A DNA stretch of 64,000 nucleotides, taken from positions 2,418,001-2,482,000 of the forward strand of contig NC_015388.1 in NCBI RefSeq assembly GCF_000195295.1, in the 5' to 3' direction. A program made the translations under genes and the position numbers. Origin of the DNA: Desulfobacca acetoxidans DSM 11109. Its GTDB lineage: Bacteria > Desulfobacterota > Desulfobaccia > Desulfobaccales > Desulfobaccaceae. The notes beneath the pieces were generated by a model, which did not search any database, was not told the DNA's origin, and was given only the letters and a program-made list of their open reading frames with translations. Positions 15,172 to 24,159 of the stretch are shown one piece after another (position 1 is the first letter of the stretch; each line of letters opens with the position of its first letter).

Positions 15172-16908
15172 ATGAGTGAGTTTACACTGTTCTCGGCGCT
15201 GCAGGCCTGGCGGTTTCGGAAGTGGTATTTTATCCTACCTGCCCTGATTATTCCTCTGGCAGCGGTTATCCTTGCATTCCAACTGCCCCGGGTCTATGAG
15301 TCCAAGTCCACCATCCTGATTGAAGAACAACAGATACCGCCGGAGTATGTCCGCTCCACTGTCACCGGCTACGCCGACCAGCACGTCCAGGTTTTGACCC
15401 AGCAGATCTTGTCCCGAACCAAATTGTGGGAGATTGTAGAAAAATTCAACCTGTATTCCAAGGAGCGCCAAAAGGATAGTAGGGAAGATATCTTAGAGAA
15501 GATGCGCAAGGATATCATCTTCCAGACTATCAGTGCTGAGGTCCAGGACAAGAAAAAGGGCCGCGCCGCTGGCACTCAAAGTTTTACCATTGCCTTTAGT
15601 ATCGCCTATCGGGGCGAGGATCCTCTCACCGTACAGAAAGTCACCGGCACCCTGAGTTCTTTGTACCTGGAACAGAACCTCAAATTCCGGGAAGAGCAGG
15701 CACAGACGACCACCAAGTTTTTAGAGGCGGAACTCAAGGAATTAAGGGATAGAATAGACTTCCTGGGCGGCAAAATCGCCGATTTCAAAGAGAAAAATCC
15801 AGGCTCCCTGCCCGAGCTGCAGCCGTTCAACCAGACTCAGGTGGTAAACCTGGAAAACGAGGTCCGACGGCTGGATAGTGAAATCCAGAGTGCCCAGAAC
15901 CAGAAGATCTATCTGGAGGGGCTTCTCGGTACGGCACAGGTTTACCGCACGGAAACGCCGGACGCCGCTCTCAAGGACCCCCGAACCCGCTATCACACTT
16001 TAAACGAAGAATTAAAAAATCTGCGGGCCAAGTTTTCCGAGGATCATCCGGATGTCCAGCGCCTCCTCAAGGAGAAAACCCAGTTAGAGCAATTTTTAAA
16101 GATGCGCAAGAGCGGTGATATCCAAAATCAATGGAAGCTGGCCCAATTGCAGGCCGACCTGGCTGCCAAAGAAGGAAAATATTCCGAGCAGCACCCGGAT
16201 GTGAAAAAACTGAAGAATGAAATCGCCCAACTGATGGCGGAGGCCCAGAAAGGTAATCCGACGCTTTCCGATATTGACCTGGCCAATCCGGCCCAGATGA
16301 ACATCATCACGCAGAGCCAACAGCTTACCAATCAGATCAATACCCTGACGCAGCTCAGGCTGAAGCAGCAGGAAAAACTGGCCTCTTTCCGACAACGTCT
16401 GGAAGCCGCTCCTAAAATCGAACAGGAATATCTGGCCCTGCAGCGGGATTATCAAAACGCTCACGCCAAATACCACGAAGTGATGAACAAGTTAATGGAA
16501 GCCCGCATTTCCGAGGGTATGGAGCAGCATCAGAAGGGCGAAAAATTCACCATTATCGATCCGGCCTCTTATCCGGAGGAGCCGATCAAGCCGAAAAAAT
16601 TGCTAATTGCGCTGGCCGGATTGTTTTTGGGCCTGGGGTGCGGTTTGGCCTGTATGCTCGGCCGGGAAAACCTCGACACCTCGATTAAAAGCGTAGATGA
16701 GTTGGCCGGACTCACCAAAGTGCCGCCTTTAGCAATCATTGGCAATATAACCACCGTCTATGACCTGGCCCAGCAGCGTCGGCGGCGTTACCTGATTCTG
16801 ACGGCTGCCTGCCTGTCGGTTCTGGTGGCAATCCTCTGCTTTCACTTTTTTTATATGGACTTATGGATTTTGATGAGTAAATTAGAGCGGCTGGCGAATA
16901 AAATTTAA
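15172..16908 (+). CDS. polysaccharide chain-length determinant (Wzz/GumC type)
   Basis: The 578-aa inner-membrane protein has one transmembrane helix near each end (about residues 20-42: ILPALIIPLAAVILAFQLP, and about 545-565: LILTAACLSVLVAILCFHFF). A large periplasmic coiled coil lies between. The Wzz start (WRFRKWYFILPALIIPL...YESKSTILIEE) and the PxxP-containing second membrane zone (ASYPEEPIKPKKLLIALAG) fit the polysaccharide co-polymerase family. These set chain length and couple to a BY-kinase, which is the next gene 13 bp downstream. An unusual third hydrophobic stretch near 480-497 belongs to the PxxP membrane zone. An internal sequence resembling DLAAKEGKYSEQHPDVKKL occurs twice in the coiled coil, suggesting repeat expansion. 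First gene of the EPS operon. Confidence 0.88.
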   Translation: MSEFTLFSALQAWRFRKWYFILPALIIPLAAVILAFQLPRVYESKSTILIEEQQIPPEYVRSTVTGYADQHVQVLTQQILSRTKLWEIVEKFNLYSKERQKDSREDILEKMRKDIIFQTISAEVQDKKKGRAAGTQSFTIAFSIAYRGEDPLTVQKVTGTLSSLYLEQNLKFREEQAQTTTKFLEAELKELRDRIDFLGGKIADFKEKNPGSLPELQPFNQTQVVNLENEVRRLDSEIQSAQNQKIYLEGLLGTAQVYRTETPDAALKDPRTRYHTLNEELKNLRAKFSEDHPDVQRLLKEKTQLEQFLKMRKSGDIQNQWKLAQLQADLAAKEGKYSEQHPDVKKLKNEIAQLMAEAQKGNPTLSDIDLANPAQMNIITQSQQLTNQINTLTQLRLKQQEKLASFRQRLEAAPKIEQEYLALQRDYQNAHAKYHEVMNKLMEARISEGMEQHQKGEKFTIIDPASYPEEPIKPKKLLIALAGLFLGLGCGLACMLGRENLDTSIKSVDELAGLTKVPPLAIIGNITTVYDLAQQRRRRYLILTAACLSVLVAILCFHFFYMDLWILMSKLERLANKI

Positions 16909-16921
16909 GTGGAGACTACCA

Positions 16922-17839
16922 GTGAGTTTTATTGAAAAAGCAGTTGAACTGGCAAAATCATCCCGTCGGCAGGAGGAAGGCAGTCACCGGAGTGAACTTG
17001 AAAAGCTCCTGGAACAGCAGCCGCTTTCTGATCTGGAAGAGGCCCCCTATCCTGAGGAAATTAAGGATATCGCCTATTCCTTAACCAAAACCGTGCCCAT
17101 ACAGATGGAAACCATGGTCCGCAACCGCCTGATTACCGGCGGCGTCAATCCTGAAATACAACAGAGTTACAAACTGTTGCGGACCCATATCTTACAGAAA
17201 ACCCACGGTCAGAATCATAATGTCTTGATGATCACCAGTCCCATGCCGGAGGAAGGCAAGACCTTGACGGCTATCAATCTCGCCGTCAGTCTCTCCCAGG
17301 AACTTTCCCAGACAGTGTTGCTGGTAGATCTGGATATGCGATTTCCTTCCATATCCCGCTACTTCGGTTTTACGGCCGAGCGCGGCCTGGCGGATTATCT
17401 GGAGGGCAAGGCTAATATCCCCGAACTGCTGGTGCACCCCCAGGGTATCGACGGACTGGTGATCCTGCCAGCCGGGCGGCCGACGGAATGGGCGGCGGAA
17501 TTGATCCGTTCACCTCGGATGCTGCAGTTGGTACCGGAACTAAAGAATTTTTATCCCAACCGCTATGTCCTGTTCGACCTGCCGCCGATGCTGTCTTTTG
17601 CCGATGCCTTATCGTTTGCCCCCCTGGTAGACGGAATCATTTTGGTGGTAGCAGCTAGAAAAACCTCGCGGGATGATCTGAAACGCTGCCAGGAGATGCT
17701 CCAGGGGAGGCCGATTATCGGCTATGTGTTCAATAAAGCTGAAGAATTGAAGCAATCCAGTTATTACCGCTATTACCGCTCCAGCGACAGACCCAAAAGA
17801 TCCTGGTTTTTTTGGACGGGTAACGGGAAAAAGCAATAG
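16922..17839 (+). CDS. exosortase-associated tyrosine autokinase (BY-kinase)
   Basis: Starts with GTG. The 305-aa cytoplasmic protein contains the bacterial tyrosine-kinase motifs: Walker A in TSPMPEEGKTLTAINLA, Walker A' in TVLLVDLDMR, and Walker B in NRYVLFDLPP. The C-terminal tyrosine cluster is KQSSYYRYYR (near 280-290), the autophosphorylation site. It cycles phosphorylation with the adjacent Wzz-type protein to control polymer length. The separate kinase and co-polymerase polypeptides, immediately followed by the initiating transferase and exosortase, match the gene order of PEP-CTERM/EPS loci. Confidence 0.88.
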   Translation: MSFIEKAVELAKSSRRQEEGSHRSELEKLLEQQPLSDLEEAPYPEEIKDIAYSLTKTVPIQMETMVRNRLITGGVNPEIQQSYKLLRTHILQKTHGQNHNVLMITSPMPEEGKTLTAINLAVSLSQELSQTVLLVDLDMRFPSISRYFGFTAERGLADYLEGKANIPELLVHPQGIDGLVILPAGRPTEWAAELIRSPRMLQLVPELKNFYPNRYVLFDLPPMLSFADALSFAPLVDGIILVVAARKTSRDDLKRCQEMLQGRPIIGYVFNKAEELKQSSYYRYYRSSDRPKRSWFFWTGNGKKQ

Positions 17840-17911
17840 GCATAGGAATGCTAACCAAAAGGCAGGATGCGCTGCGCTTTCACGCCCGACGAATAATTTC
17901 ATAAGCTGGGG

Positions 17912-19378
17912 ATGGTTAGCGATATCGGTATGCAGAACTCTAAATGGGAAATATGTTTAGCTGTCGGAGATGTGGCTGTCTTTTTCGCCGCCATCCCGGT
18001 TCTGCTGTTATGGCATTTACATTTAGGCCAGTCGCCGCAATTTTTTCCGGCCGGCCGGAAGATAACTTTGCTCATTCTCCTGAGCGTCAATCTTTTAGTG
18101 ATCTACGTTTCCGATTTATACGACAAATATAAGGATTACCGGAATATTGAGAATATTTCCCGGATCATCTTTGCCGTTTGGGTCGGTATGGTGCTGGGCG
18201 GTCTGGCAATCCGCTTCACTAAGGACCTTTACCTCGATCCCAATTTTATCGAGTGGCATGCCCTGTGCTTTAGCGGGCTCCTGATCTTCTGGCGTTATCT
18301 GTTTTCTGCCCTGGCCCTGCCCCAGCGTTTACGGCGCCGAATGCTGATTGTCGGGGCTGGTGACTCCGGTCAACGGATTCTCAAGACAATTCAAGAGCGG
18401 CCGAACAGCGGTCTGGAACCCATCGGTTTTGTGGATGACGACCCTCAGAAAGTCGGCCAGCGCCTCAAAGGGATTGCGGTGTTAGGCACCTCCGATACTC
18501 TGACGGAGCTGATCAGGCGTTATAATATCGAAATCGTGGTGGTCGCCATCATTCGGGAAAAATCGCCGAAGCTCCTGAAAACCTTGAGCCATCTGTCGTT
18601 CAATCACTGCGAATTAGTTGATATGCCGACTATGTATGAACATTTAGCCAAGAAAATTCCCCTCGATTACATTTCTGACAACTGGCTGTTTCTGCATAGC
18701 ATTTATCGGAGCAAATACTATTACCGCCATGTCAAGCGTCTCATGGACCTGGCCCTGGCTGCCGCTGGCCTGCTTCTGGCAGCACCGCTCTTGCCCTGCA
18801 TTGCCCTGGCCATTAAGCTTGACAGCCCTGGGACAGTGTTTTTCCGGCAGCAGCGCCAGGGACAGACGGGAAAGTCGTTCAGCATTTTTAAGTTTCGGAC
18901 CATGCGGGACGCTGCACCGGATCAGGAGCCGCAGTGGGCCGTGAAGGGCGATCCCCGGATAACTCGGGTGGGCTGGTTCCTGCGCAAAGCCCGCCTGGAC
19001 GAGGTGCCACAGTTAATCAATGTCCTGAAAGGCGAAATGAGCCTGATCGGGCCCCGGGCGGAATGGGACGTATTCGCCCAGATGTCACTACAAGAAGAAA
19101 CCAGATGGCGGCCTGGGCGCCGGGCCGGCGATCCGCCGGGCTTTATGGTGCCTGCCGGTGAAGTAGAACGGGTACCGTTCTATGGATTCCGCTCGGTGGT
19201 GAAACCGGGAATCACCGGCTGGGCCCAGGTGCAGTTCCCCATGGCTGGCTCTTCCTTCGAAGACTTGCAGGAGAAGTTGGCCTATGATCTTTATTACATT
19301 AAAAATATCAGTTTATTCCTGGACCTCGCCATCCTGCTGAAAACTATCCGGATTGTCCTGATCGGGAGGGGGAAGTGA
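17912..19378 (+). CDS. initiating polyprenyl-phosphate phosphoglycosyl transferase
   Basis: The 488-aa integral membrane enzyme attaches the first sugar phosphate to undecaprenyl phosphate. The N-terminal half has several membrane segments and a CoA-binding-like Rossmann domain ([20 protein letters not shown]). The C-terminal bacterial sugar transferase domain holds the re-entrant helix ([20 protein letters not shown]), the catalytic pair in FKFRTM and [25 protein letters not shown], and GITGWAQVQ. All family landmarks are intact. The ATG at 17912 or the ATG at 17930 could be the start. Its stop overlaps the exosortase start by 4 bp. Confidence 0.9.
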   Translation: MVSDIGMQNSKWEICLAVGDVAVFFAAIPVLLLWHLHLGQSPQFFPAGRKITLLILLSVNLLVIYVSDLYDKYKDYRNIENISRIIFAVWVGMVLGGLAIRFTKDLYLDPNFIEWHALCFSGLLIFWRYLFSALALPQRLRRRMLIVGAGDSGQRILKTIQERPNSGLEPIGFVDDDPQKVGQRLKGIAVLGTSDTLTELIRRYNIEIVVVAIIREKSPKLLKTLSHLSFNHCELVDMPTMYEHLAKKIPLDYISDNWLFLHSIYRSKYYYRHVKRLMDLALAAAGLLLAAPLLPCIALAIKLDSPGTVFFRQQRQGQTGKSFSIFKFRTMRDAAPDQEPQWAVKGDPRITRVGWFLRKARLDEVPQLINVLKGEMSLIGPRAEWDVFAQMSLQEETRWRPGRRAGDPPGFMVPAGEVERVPFYGFRSVVKPGITGWAQVQFPMAGSSFEDLQEKLAYDLYYIKNISLFLDLAILLKTIRIVLIGRGK

Positions 19379-21015
19379 AAAATCAGGAATTAGGGAAAAG
19401 GGAACAGGGAACAGGATGTAAAATACGTATGGTGGACACTTTTCACCAGTCCCCGGCCCTCTGGCTAACCCTGGGGCAGGTATTCATGGGTCTCGCCCTG
19501 TTATTGGCCCTCGGGTATTACCTCTGGCCCGCTCTGGTCCCCCTGGCTACCCGCATCGCCAATGACGACAATTACTCCTCAGGCTTAATCATCCCCTTAG
19601 TCATTGGCTATATTACGTATCGCAAGTGGCCGGAACTGCGCCAGCCCTGGCGGCCCTCCTGGTGGGGGCTGGCGGTCCTGACTCTCGGGTTCGGCCTGTT
19701 TTTCTTAGGCGCAGTGCTCACCATCGAATACATTTCGCAACTATCCCTGGTAGTGCTGTTGGCGGGCGTCTTGTGGCTGTTGGGCGGCTGGCAGCGGGTG
19801 AAGCAGTTGAGCTTCCCCCTCCTCCTGCTGGCCATGGTTATTCCCCTGCCCCAGTTCTTTATCAGCAAGTTGACGCTCCGGATGCAGCTGGCCTCCTCGC
19901 AACTGGCCGCTGAGATGCTCCGCCTCGCAGGATATCCGGTGGCCTTGTTCGGCAATGTCATCGACCTGGGAGACCGCCAACTACAGGTGGTAGCGGCCTG
20001 CAGCGGCCTGGGGTATCTCTTCAACGCCCTGGGGTTGGGAGTCATCTTCTGCTACTTCTTCCAACGGCAGGCCTGGAAGGTGGTTCTGCTGCTGCTCGCC
20101 ATGATCCCCTTCGCCATCGTGGGCAATGCCACCCGCCTGGCCTGCATCGGCATCTGGCCGATTTTTGAGAAAGGCTTCTGGCATGCCAGCTTCGGCCTGA
20201 GTATCTTTATTCTAGGTTTTGACTATTTAAGGGGAATCAACTGGCTCTTGAACTATGTCAGCCCGATGTCAACCAGGGAAGAGGGAAAAGGAAAAGGGGA
20301 AAAGGATGCAGACCTGATTCATGAAATGCCAATCCCAAACCCCGAGTCTACGCTTCCAGGTCCTCGGCCGCGTTTTTCATCTTATGCCTCTCTGGCTGCC
20401 GGGTTGGTACTTGTCCTGGTGATCAGCCCCTTTGCCGTCAGAGGAGTGCAAGTAACGCCGGTGCCCTTGAAACAGAGTTTTGAGCGTTTTCCCATGCAGT
20501 TAGGCCCTTGGGAGGGACGGCACGTCCACGTTGAATCCTCCATAGTGGCTGCCACCGGTGCCGACAAGGTCCTGAACGCCGATTTTACGAATCCGGCTCA
20601 AGGTCCGGTCTCCCTCTGGATCGCCTATTATGAAAATCAAAGGTCCAGGGCCTCGGTCCACTCCCCTATGACCTGCCTCATCGGCAGCGGCTGGAAGACG
20701 GCACACACGGAAGTATTTGAGTTAGCGCCAGGAAAACCGATAAACTTTTTAATCCTGGATCAGGGCGGCAACCGGATGGCAGTATATTACTGGTATTTCG
20801 AGCGGGGCCGCTGGCTGGCCAGCGACTACGGCCACAAACTGGGCATCGGTCTCGATCGGCTCCGGCTCGGCCGGGCCGACGGCGCCTTGGTGCGATTGAC
20901 CACCCCGGTAACCGGGGATGTGGGACAGGCCAAGGCCCGGTTGGATAGTTTCCTGCACCAATTACGTCCGATACTGCCAGAGTTTATAAAGGATGACAAA
21001 AGATCAGAGAAATAA
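19375..21015 (+). CDS. xrtD: exosortase fused to EpsI domain (XrtD-like)
   Basis: The 546-aa membrane enzyme is a transpeptidase-like protease that processes proteins with PEP-CTERM-type tails. Residues 30-295 are the multi-pass exosortase with the catalytic Cys209 in VVAACSGLGYLFNAL, Arg254 in GNATRLACIGIW and His270 in FWHASFGLSIF. Residues about 335-546 are an EpsI domain. The VPLPGA tails of two proteins in this window suggest specificity D. The GTG at 19375 overlaps the previous gene; the first 18 residues are encoded by a G-rich repeat, so ATG 19429 may be the ancestral start. A second G-rich repeat encodes the linker REEGKGKGEKD between the two domains. A terminator follows. Confidence 0.9.
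   Translation: MKNQELGKREQGTGCKIRMVDTFHQSPALWLTLGQVFMGLALLLALGYYLWPALVPLATRIANDDNYSSGLIIPLVIGYITYRKWPELRQPWRPSWWGLAVLTLGFGLFFLGAVLTIEYISQLSLVVLLAGVLWLLGGWQRVKQLSFPLLLLAMVIPLPQFFISKLTLRMQLASSQLAAEMLRLAGYPVALFGNVIDLGDRQLQVVAACSGLGYLFNALGLGVIFCYFFQRQAWKVVLLLLAMIPFAIVGNATRLACIGIWPIFEKGFWHASFGLSIFILGFDYLRGINWLLNYVSPMSTREEGKGKGEKDADLIHEMPIPNPESTLPGPRPRFSSYASLAAGLVLVLVISPFAVRGVQVTPVPLKQSFERFPMQLGPWEGRHVHVESSIVAATGADKVLNADFTNPAQGPVSLWIAYYENQRSRASVHSPMTCLIGSGWKTAHTEVFELAPGKPINFLILDQGGNRMAVYYWYFERGRWLASDYGHKLGIGLDRLRLGRADGALVRLTTPVTGDVGQAKARLDSFLHQLRPILPEFIKDDKRSEK
19388..19420 (+). repeat. G-rich AGGGAA repeat at the exosortase 5' end
   Basis: Three tandem units of the form AGGGAAAAGGGAACAGGGAA lie within the first codons of the gene, matching the arm sequence of the S23 element at 4696. 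A related run at about 20274-20306 encodes the linker between the exosortase and EpsI domains. Confidence 0.6.
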
Positions 21016-21022
21016 TAAATTA

Positions 21023-21052
21023 AAGCTCCGGAACTCCTGGCAGAGCTTTTTT
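21023..21052 (+). terminator. terminator after the exosortase gene
   Basis: AAGCTC and GAGCTT form a 6-bp stem with a partly paired 14-base interior, followed by six T residues. It begins 8 bp after the stop codon. Confidence 0.7.
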
Positions 21053-21057
21053 CCCTA

Positions 21058-21080
21058 GTTCCCAAGTTGTCCTTGGGAAC
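21058..21080. repeat. GTTCCCAAG hairpin
   Basis: GTTCCCAAG and CTTGGGAAC form a perfect 9-bp stem with a 5-base loop. No T run follows, so this looks like a dispersed hairpin rather than a terminator. Confidence 0.6.
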
Positions 21081-21166
21081 CCAACGTCCCGCCAGCCTTG
21101 GTCTGGTCACCTCTTTAGGAGTTGCCAGTAAATTACGTATGTTGTTTACTAGTCCGGAGATATTCC

Positions 21167-21439
21167 ATGGGCACACAATTTGTCTTGAGTGAATATATCA
21201 ACCTGTCAATGGCGCAGGCAGTCTACGACAAACTAGAAGATGGCACTTTCACCGGTCGAATTCCTTCTTGCCCTGGAGTCCTGGCATTCGGAACGACCTT
21301 GCGTCAATGTGAGGATGAATTACGCTCCACCCTGGAAGATTGGATTCTCTTAGGTCTTAAACTGGGGCATAAACTGCCGGTTATTGCAAACATCAATCTA
21401 AACCGGGAAGCCCGCCATGATTCAATGGGAGCCGTGTAA
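21167..21439 (+). CDS. hicB: HicB-type antitoxin
   Basis: The 90-aa protein starts MGTQFVLSEYINLSMAQAVY, with a GGAGA ribosome site 6 bp upstream; an earlier in-frame start is not supported. The HicB partial RNase-H-like fold is recognisable in YDKLEDGTFTGRIPSCPGVLAFGTTLRQCEDELRSTLEDWI. HicB normally neutralises the HicA mRNA interferase and represses its own operon. The downstream HicA overlaps it by 23 bp but is broken, so HicB appears to be an orphan. The pair interrupts the EPS operon between the exosortase and the epimerase. Confidence 0.85.
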   Translation: MGTQFVLSEYINLSMAQAVYDKLEDGTFTGRIPSCPGVLAFGTTLRQCEDELRSTLEDWILLGLKLGHKLPVIANINLNREARHDSMGAV

Positions 21440-21587
21440 AAGGCGAATTTTTATCCAACGATTGCGCCGCTTCGGTTTTGTGGGTCCTTTTTCCGGAACG
21501 CGGCATCAATTTAGGTATTTTATATCGTTTGCAAAAATTTTGTCCTTTATGTCTCCCTCTCCCCTCGAGGGGAGAGGGTCAGGGTGA
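21417..21587 (+). pseudogene. hicA: truncated HicA mRNA interferase
   Basis: The frame overlapping the end of hicB starts MIQWEPCKRRIFIQRLRRFG and continues FVGPFSGTRHQF, which matches the first half of HicA, including the Gly and catalytic His of the GTRHQF motif. After HQF the expected strand and tail (about 35 more residues) are missing. The frame instead runs through unrelated sequence and a 24-bp palindromic repeat (21555-21578) to a TGA at 21587. The toxin is therefore probably inactive, truncated by repeat insertion or by recombination with the epimerase 5' region. Confidence 0.75.
21555..21578. repeat. 24-bp perfect palindrome (CCCTCTCCCC family)
   Basis: CCCTCTCCCC-TC pairs with GA-GGGGAGAGGG with no mismatch, and is followed by TCAGGGTGAGGGG. 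Related sequences are at 32967-33048 (inside the heparinase gene) and 38383-38420. It overlaps the 3' end of the broken hicA and lies 12 bp before the epimerase start. Confidence 0.75.
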
Positions 21588-21590
21588 GGG

Positions 21591-22703
21591 GTGATAATAT
21601 TGGCCGATAACGGTAAAAAAATTTATGTCCTCCATATCGTGGGCGCCCGGCCCAACTTCATGAAAGCCGCGCCGGTGATGCGGGCCCTGGCTAGATACCC
21701 AGAATTATCGCAAAAGTTGGTACACACCGGCCAACACTACGATGCCAATATGTCGGAAATTTTCTTCCGGCAATTAGGCCTGCCCGCCCCCGATTTTAAT
21801 CTGGAGGTGGGCTCCGGCTCCCACGCCTGGCAAACTGCCCAGATCATGATGCGTTTTGAGGAGATCGTGCTTCAGGAACGGCCTAACCTGGTACTGGTCT
21901 ATGGCGACGTCAATTCCACCGTGGCCGCCGCCCTGGTCTGTGCCAAATTGGGGATACCGGTAGGGCACGTCGAAGCCGGGTTGCGCTCTTTTGACCGGAC
22001 TATGCCTGAGGAGATCAACCGGCTGATTACAGATCAGATAGCCGACCTGTTGTTTACCCCTTCCCAGGATGGCAATGATAATTTAATCGGGGAAGGTGTA
22101 GCGCCGGAGAAAATTCACTTGGTGGGCAATGTCATGATCGACACCCTGGTGCACCTGCTCCCCTCTGTGAATGGCCGCTGCCGCCAGGAGCTGCATCTGG
22201 AACCCAAAAAGTTTGCCCTGGTGACCCTGCACCGGCCGTCCAACGTCGACGACCGGGAGCGCTTCGCCGCCATCCTGAAAACCCTGGATACCATCAGCCG
22301 CAACCTGACCTGCGTTTTCCCGGTCCACCCCCGCACCCGGGCCCGGCTGCAGGAATGGGACCTCGCTATTCCCGATGAGAGCCGCCTTCGCCTCCTGGAG
22401 CCTCTGGGTTACCTGGATTTTTTGGGTCTGATGCAGGAGGCCGCCCTCGTGATCACCGATTCCGGGGGGATTCAGGAAGAAACGACCTTTTTGGGCATCC
22501 CCTGCCTGACCTTGAGGAAAAATACCGAAAGGCCGATAACGGTGGGGGTAGGGACGAATATATTGGTGGGAGAAGATTTGGAACACCTGGAAAATGAAAC
22601 TCAGGCTATTCTTAACGGAACCGGTAAAACGGGAGGAGTCCCCCCCCTGTGGGATGGCAAGGCGGGGGAGAGGATTGCTGAGATTGTTTGTGAATACTTA
22701 TGA
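21591..22703 (+). CDS. wecB: UDP-N-acetylglucosamine 2-epimerase (non-hydrolysing)
   Basis: The 370-aa cytoplasmic enzyme interconverts UDP-GlcNAc and UDP-ManNAc. The family blocks are intact: VGARPNFMKAAPVMRAL, KLVHTGQHYDANMSEIFF, VYGDVNSTVAAALVCAKLGI, HVEAGLRSFDRTMPEEINR, VTLHRPSNVD, FPVHPRTR and VITDSGGIQEETTFLGIPCLTLRKNTERP. Start is GTG at 21591 or TTG at 21600; the upstream region is a repeat, so the ribosome site is unclear. It follows the HicBA remnant and presumably supplies ManNAc precursors for the polymer built by the downstream glycosyltransferases. Confidence 0.92.
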   Translation: MIILADNGKKIYVLHIVGARPNFMKAAPVMRALARYPELSQKLVHTGQHYDANMSEIFFRQLGLPAPDFNLEVGSGSHAWQTAQIMMRFEEIVLQERPNLVLVYGDVNSTVAAALVCAKLGIPVGHVEAGLRSFDRTMPEEINRLITDQIADLLFTPSQDGNDNLIGEGVAPEKIHLVGNVMIDTLVHLLPSVNGRCRQELHLEPKKFALVTLHRPSNVDDRERFAAILKTLDTISRNLTCVFPVHPRTRARLQEWDLAIPDESRLRLLEPLGYLDFLGLMQEAALVITDSGGIQEETTFLGIPCLTLRKNTERPITVGVGTNILVGEDLEHLENETQAILNGTGKTGGVPPLWDGKAGERIAEIVCEYL

Positions 22704-22839
22704 AAATATCCTTCGTCCTCTATCAATAACCTAATACTTAATTCAATTACCGAGAGATGTTTTCGACCATATCGTTGATACCCATTCCTGGGCAGGCCCG
22801 AAGCCCAGAGCATTTTCGTATTGGTCACAGTTTATCGCT

Positions 22840-24159
22840 ATGCTCCACATAAATGGTTTTCGCTCGTTTAAAAATATGGCGCTAACGATCCTACCCCCTA
22901 AGGGTAGCTTTATAAGAAATGTATTTACCCTTATGACCGGGACAGTGGTGGCACAGGCTATTCCCATCATGGCTTCGCCGATCCTCACACGTCTTTATAA
23001 CCCAGAAGAATTTGGCAGTTTGGCCCTGTTTTCCGCTGTTGCTTCAATGATCGGAGTTATCGCCACCGGCCGCTATGAGCTTGCAATTATGTTGCCCCAG
23101 GAGGAAGAGGAGGCTATAAACCTGGTGGGGTTGTCCCTCGCCATCACTCTTTGTTTGAGTACCATTACTTTTTTGGTTGTCGCCGCATTTAATCGGGAAA
23201 TTGCCAATCTTTTGGGCAACCCGAACTTTTCAATTTGGCTGTTTGCCATTCCGGTTACAGTATTCTTGACCGGTTTGCAAAACACCTTTAATTATTGGTT
23301 TAACCGCAAAAAACGCTATGCCAAGCTGTCACTATGCAGAATAACCCAATCCTCGGTAAACGTGTCTGCTAATATCGGGATGGGCGTGGCAGGATGGCAG
23401 AAAAGCGGTCTCATCGGGGGGTTGTTAATTGGTCAAAGTTTCTCAACCGCTTATTTAGTTTGGCAGGCCTGGCGGAGGGATCGCAGCAAAAGCAGATTGG
23501 TAAATAAATCTTTAATGGCTAAGACTGCCAGAACTTATAAAGATTTTCCCACCATAAATTCTCTGCACGCCTTTTCTGATATGTTGCAGAACAACGGTGT
23601 TATTTTTTTACTTTCTTCTTTCTTCGGGCCATCGATCCTGGGTTTTTATTTTTTATCTGTGCGTATATTGAAGACCCCTTTGATGTTCATCGGGTCCTCT
23701 GTAGCCCAGGTATTTTATCAAAAGGCCACCGAAACATTTAACGCTGGGGGCAACCTCCAAGGCTTGGTAAAAAAAACAATGTTCTCACTAATGGCTATTG
23801 CTTTCCCGATATTTCTCCTCATTCTCTTCTTGGCCCCATATCTGTTCTCGCACATTTTTGGGAAAGAGTGGAGGGAGGCTGGATTCTACTCTCAGATTCT
23901 TGCTCCTTGGTTTTTTTTAAACTTTATTTTTTCTCCAATTACACAAATTCCCATAATTGTTAATAGACAAAAGATGGGGTTTATGATTACATCTATCGGT
24001 AATTTATTAATATTGATTTCAATTTTTTATGGAGGTTTCATTGCCAAGGATATCTATCTGGGGCTCTATCTTCTCTCAACAATTCTCTCGGTTTATATGA
24101 TCTGTTTTGCTTTCTGGTTATATAAGGCCGCCGGCCAGGTTTCCAAAATAATTCCATGA
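22840..24159 (+). CDS. polysaccharide flippase (Wzx/MOP family)
   Basis: The 439-aa protein has 12 or so membrane helices and the polysaccharide-export motifs MTGTVVAQAIPIMASPILTR, YNPEEFGSLALFSAV and IATGRYELAIMLPQ near the N-terminus. It should flip lipid-linked repeat units to the periplasm. The frame is open for another 35 codons before the ATG (reading DVFDHIVDTHSW...FIAM) with no start codon, possibly a remnant of a lost gene fused in frame. Its stop overlaps the next gene's ATG (ATGA). It follows the epimerase and is followed by an acetyltransferase. Confidence 0.88.
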   Translation: MLHINGFRSFKNMALTILPPKGSFIRNVFTLMTGTVVAQAIPIMASPILTRLYNPEEFGSLALFSAVASMIGVIATGRYELAIMLPQEEEEAINLVGLSLAITLCLSTITFLVVAAFNREIANLLGNPNFSIWLFAIPVTVFLTGLQNTFNYWFNRKKRYAKLSLCRITQSSVNVSANIGMGVAGWQKSGLIGGLLIGQSFSTAYLVWQAWRRDRSKSRLVNKSLMAKTARTYKDFPTINSLHAFSDMLQNNGVIFLLSSFFGPSILGFYFLSVRILKTPLMFIGSSVAQVFYQKATETFNAGGNLQGLVKKTMFSLMAIAFPIFLLILFLAPYLFSHIFGKEWREAGFYSQILAPWFFLNFIFSPITQIPIIVNRQKMGFMITSIGNLLILISIFYGGFIAKDIYLGLYLLSTILSVYMICFAFWLYKAAGQVSKIIP

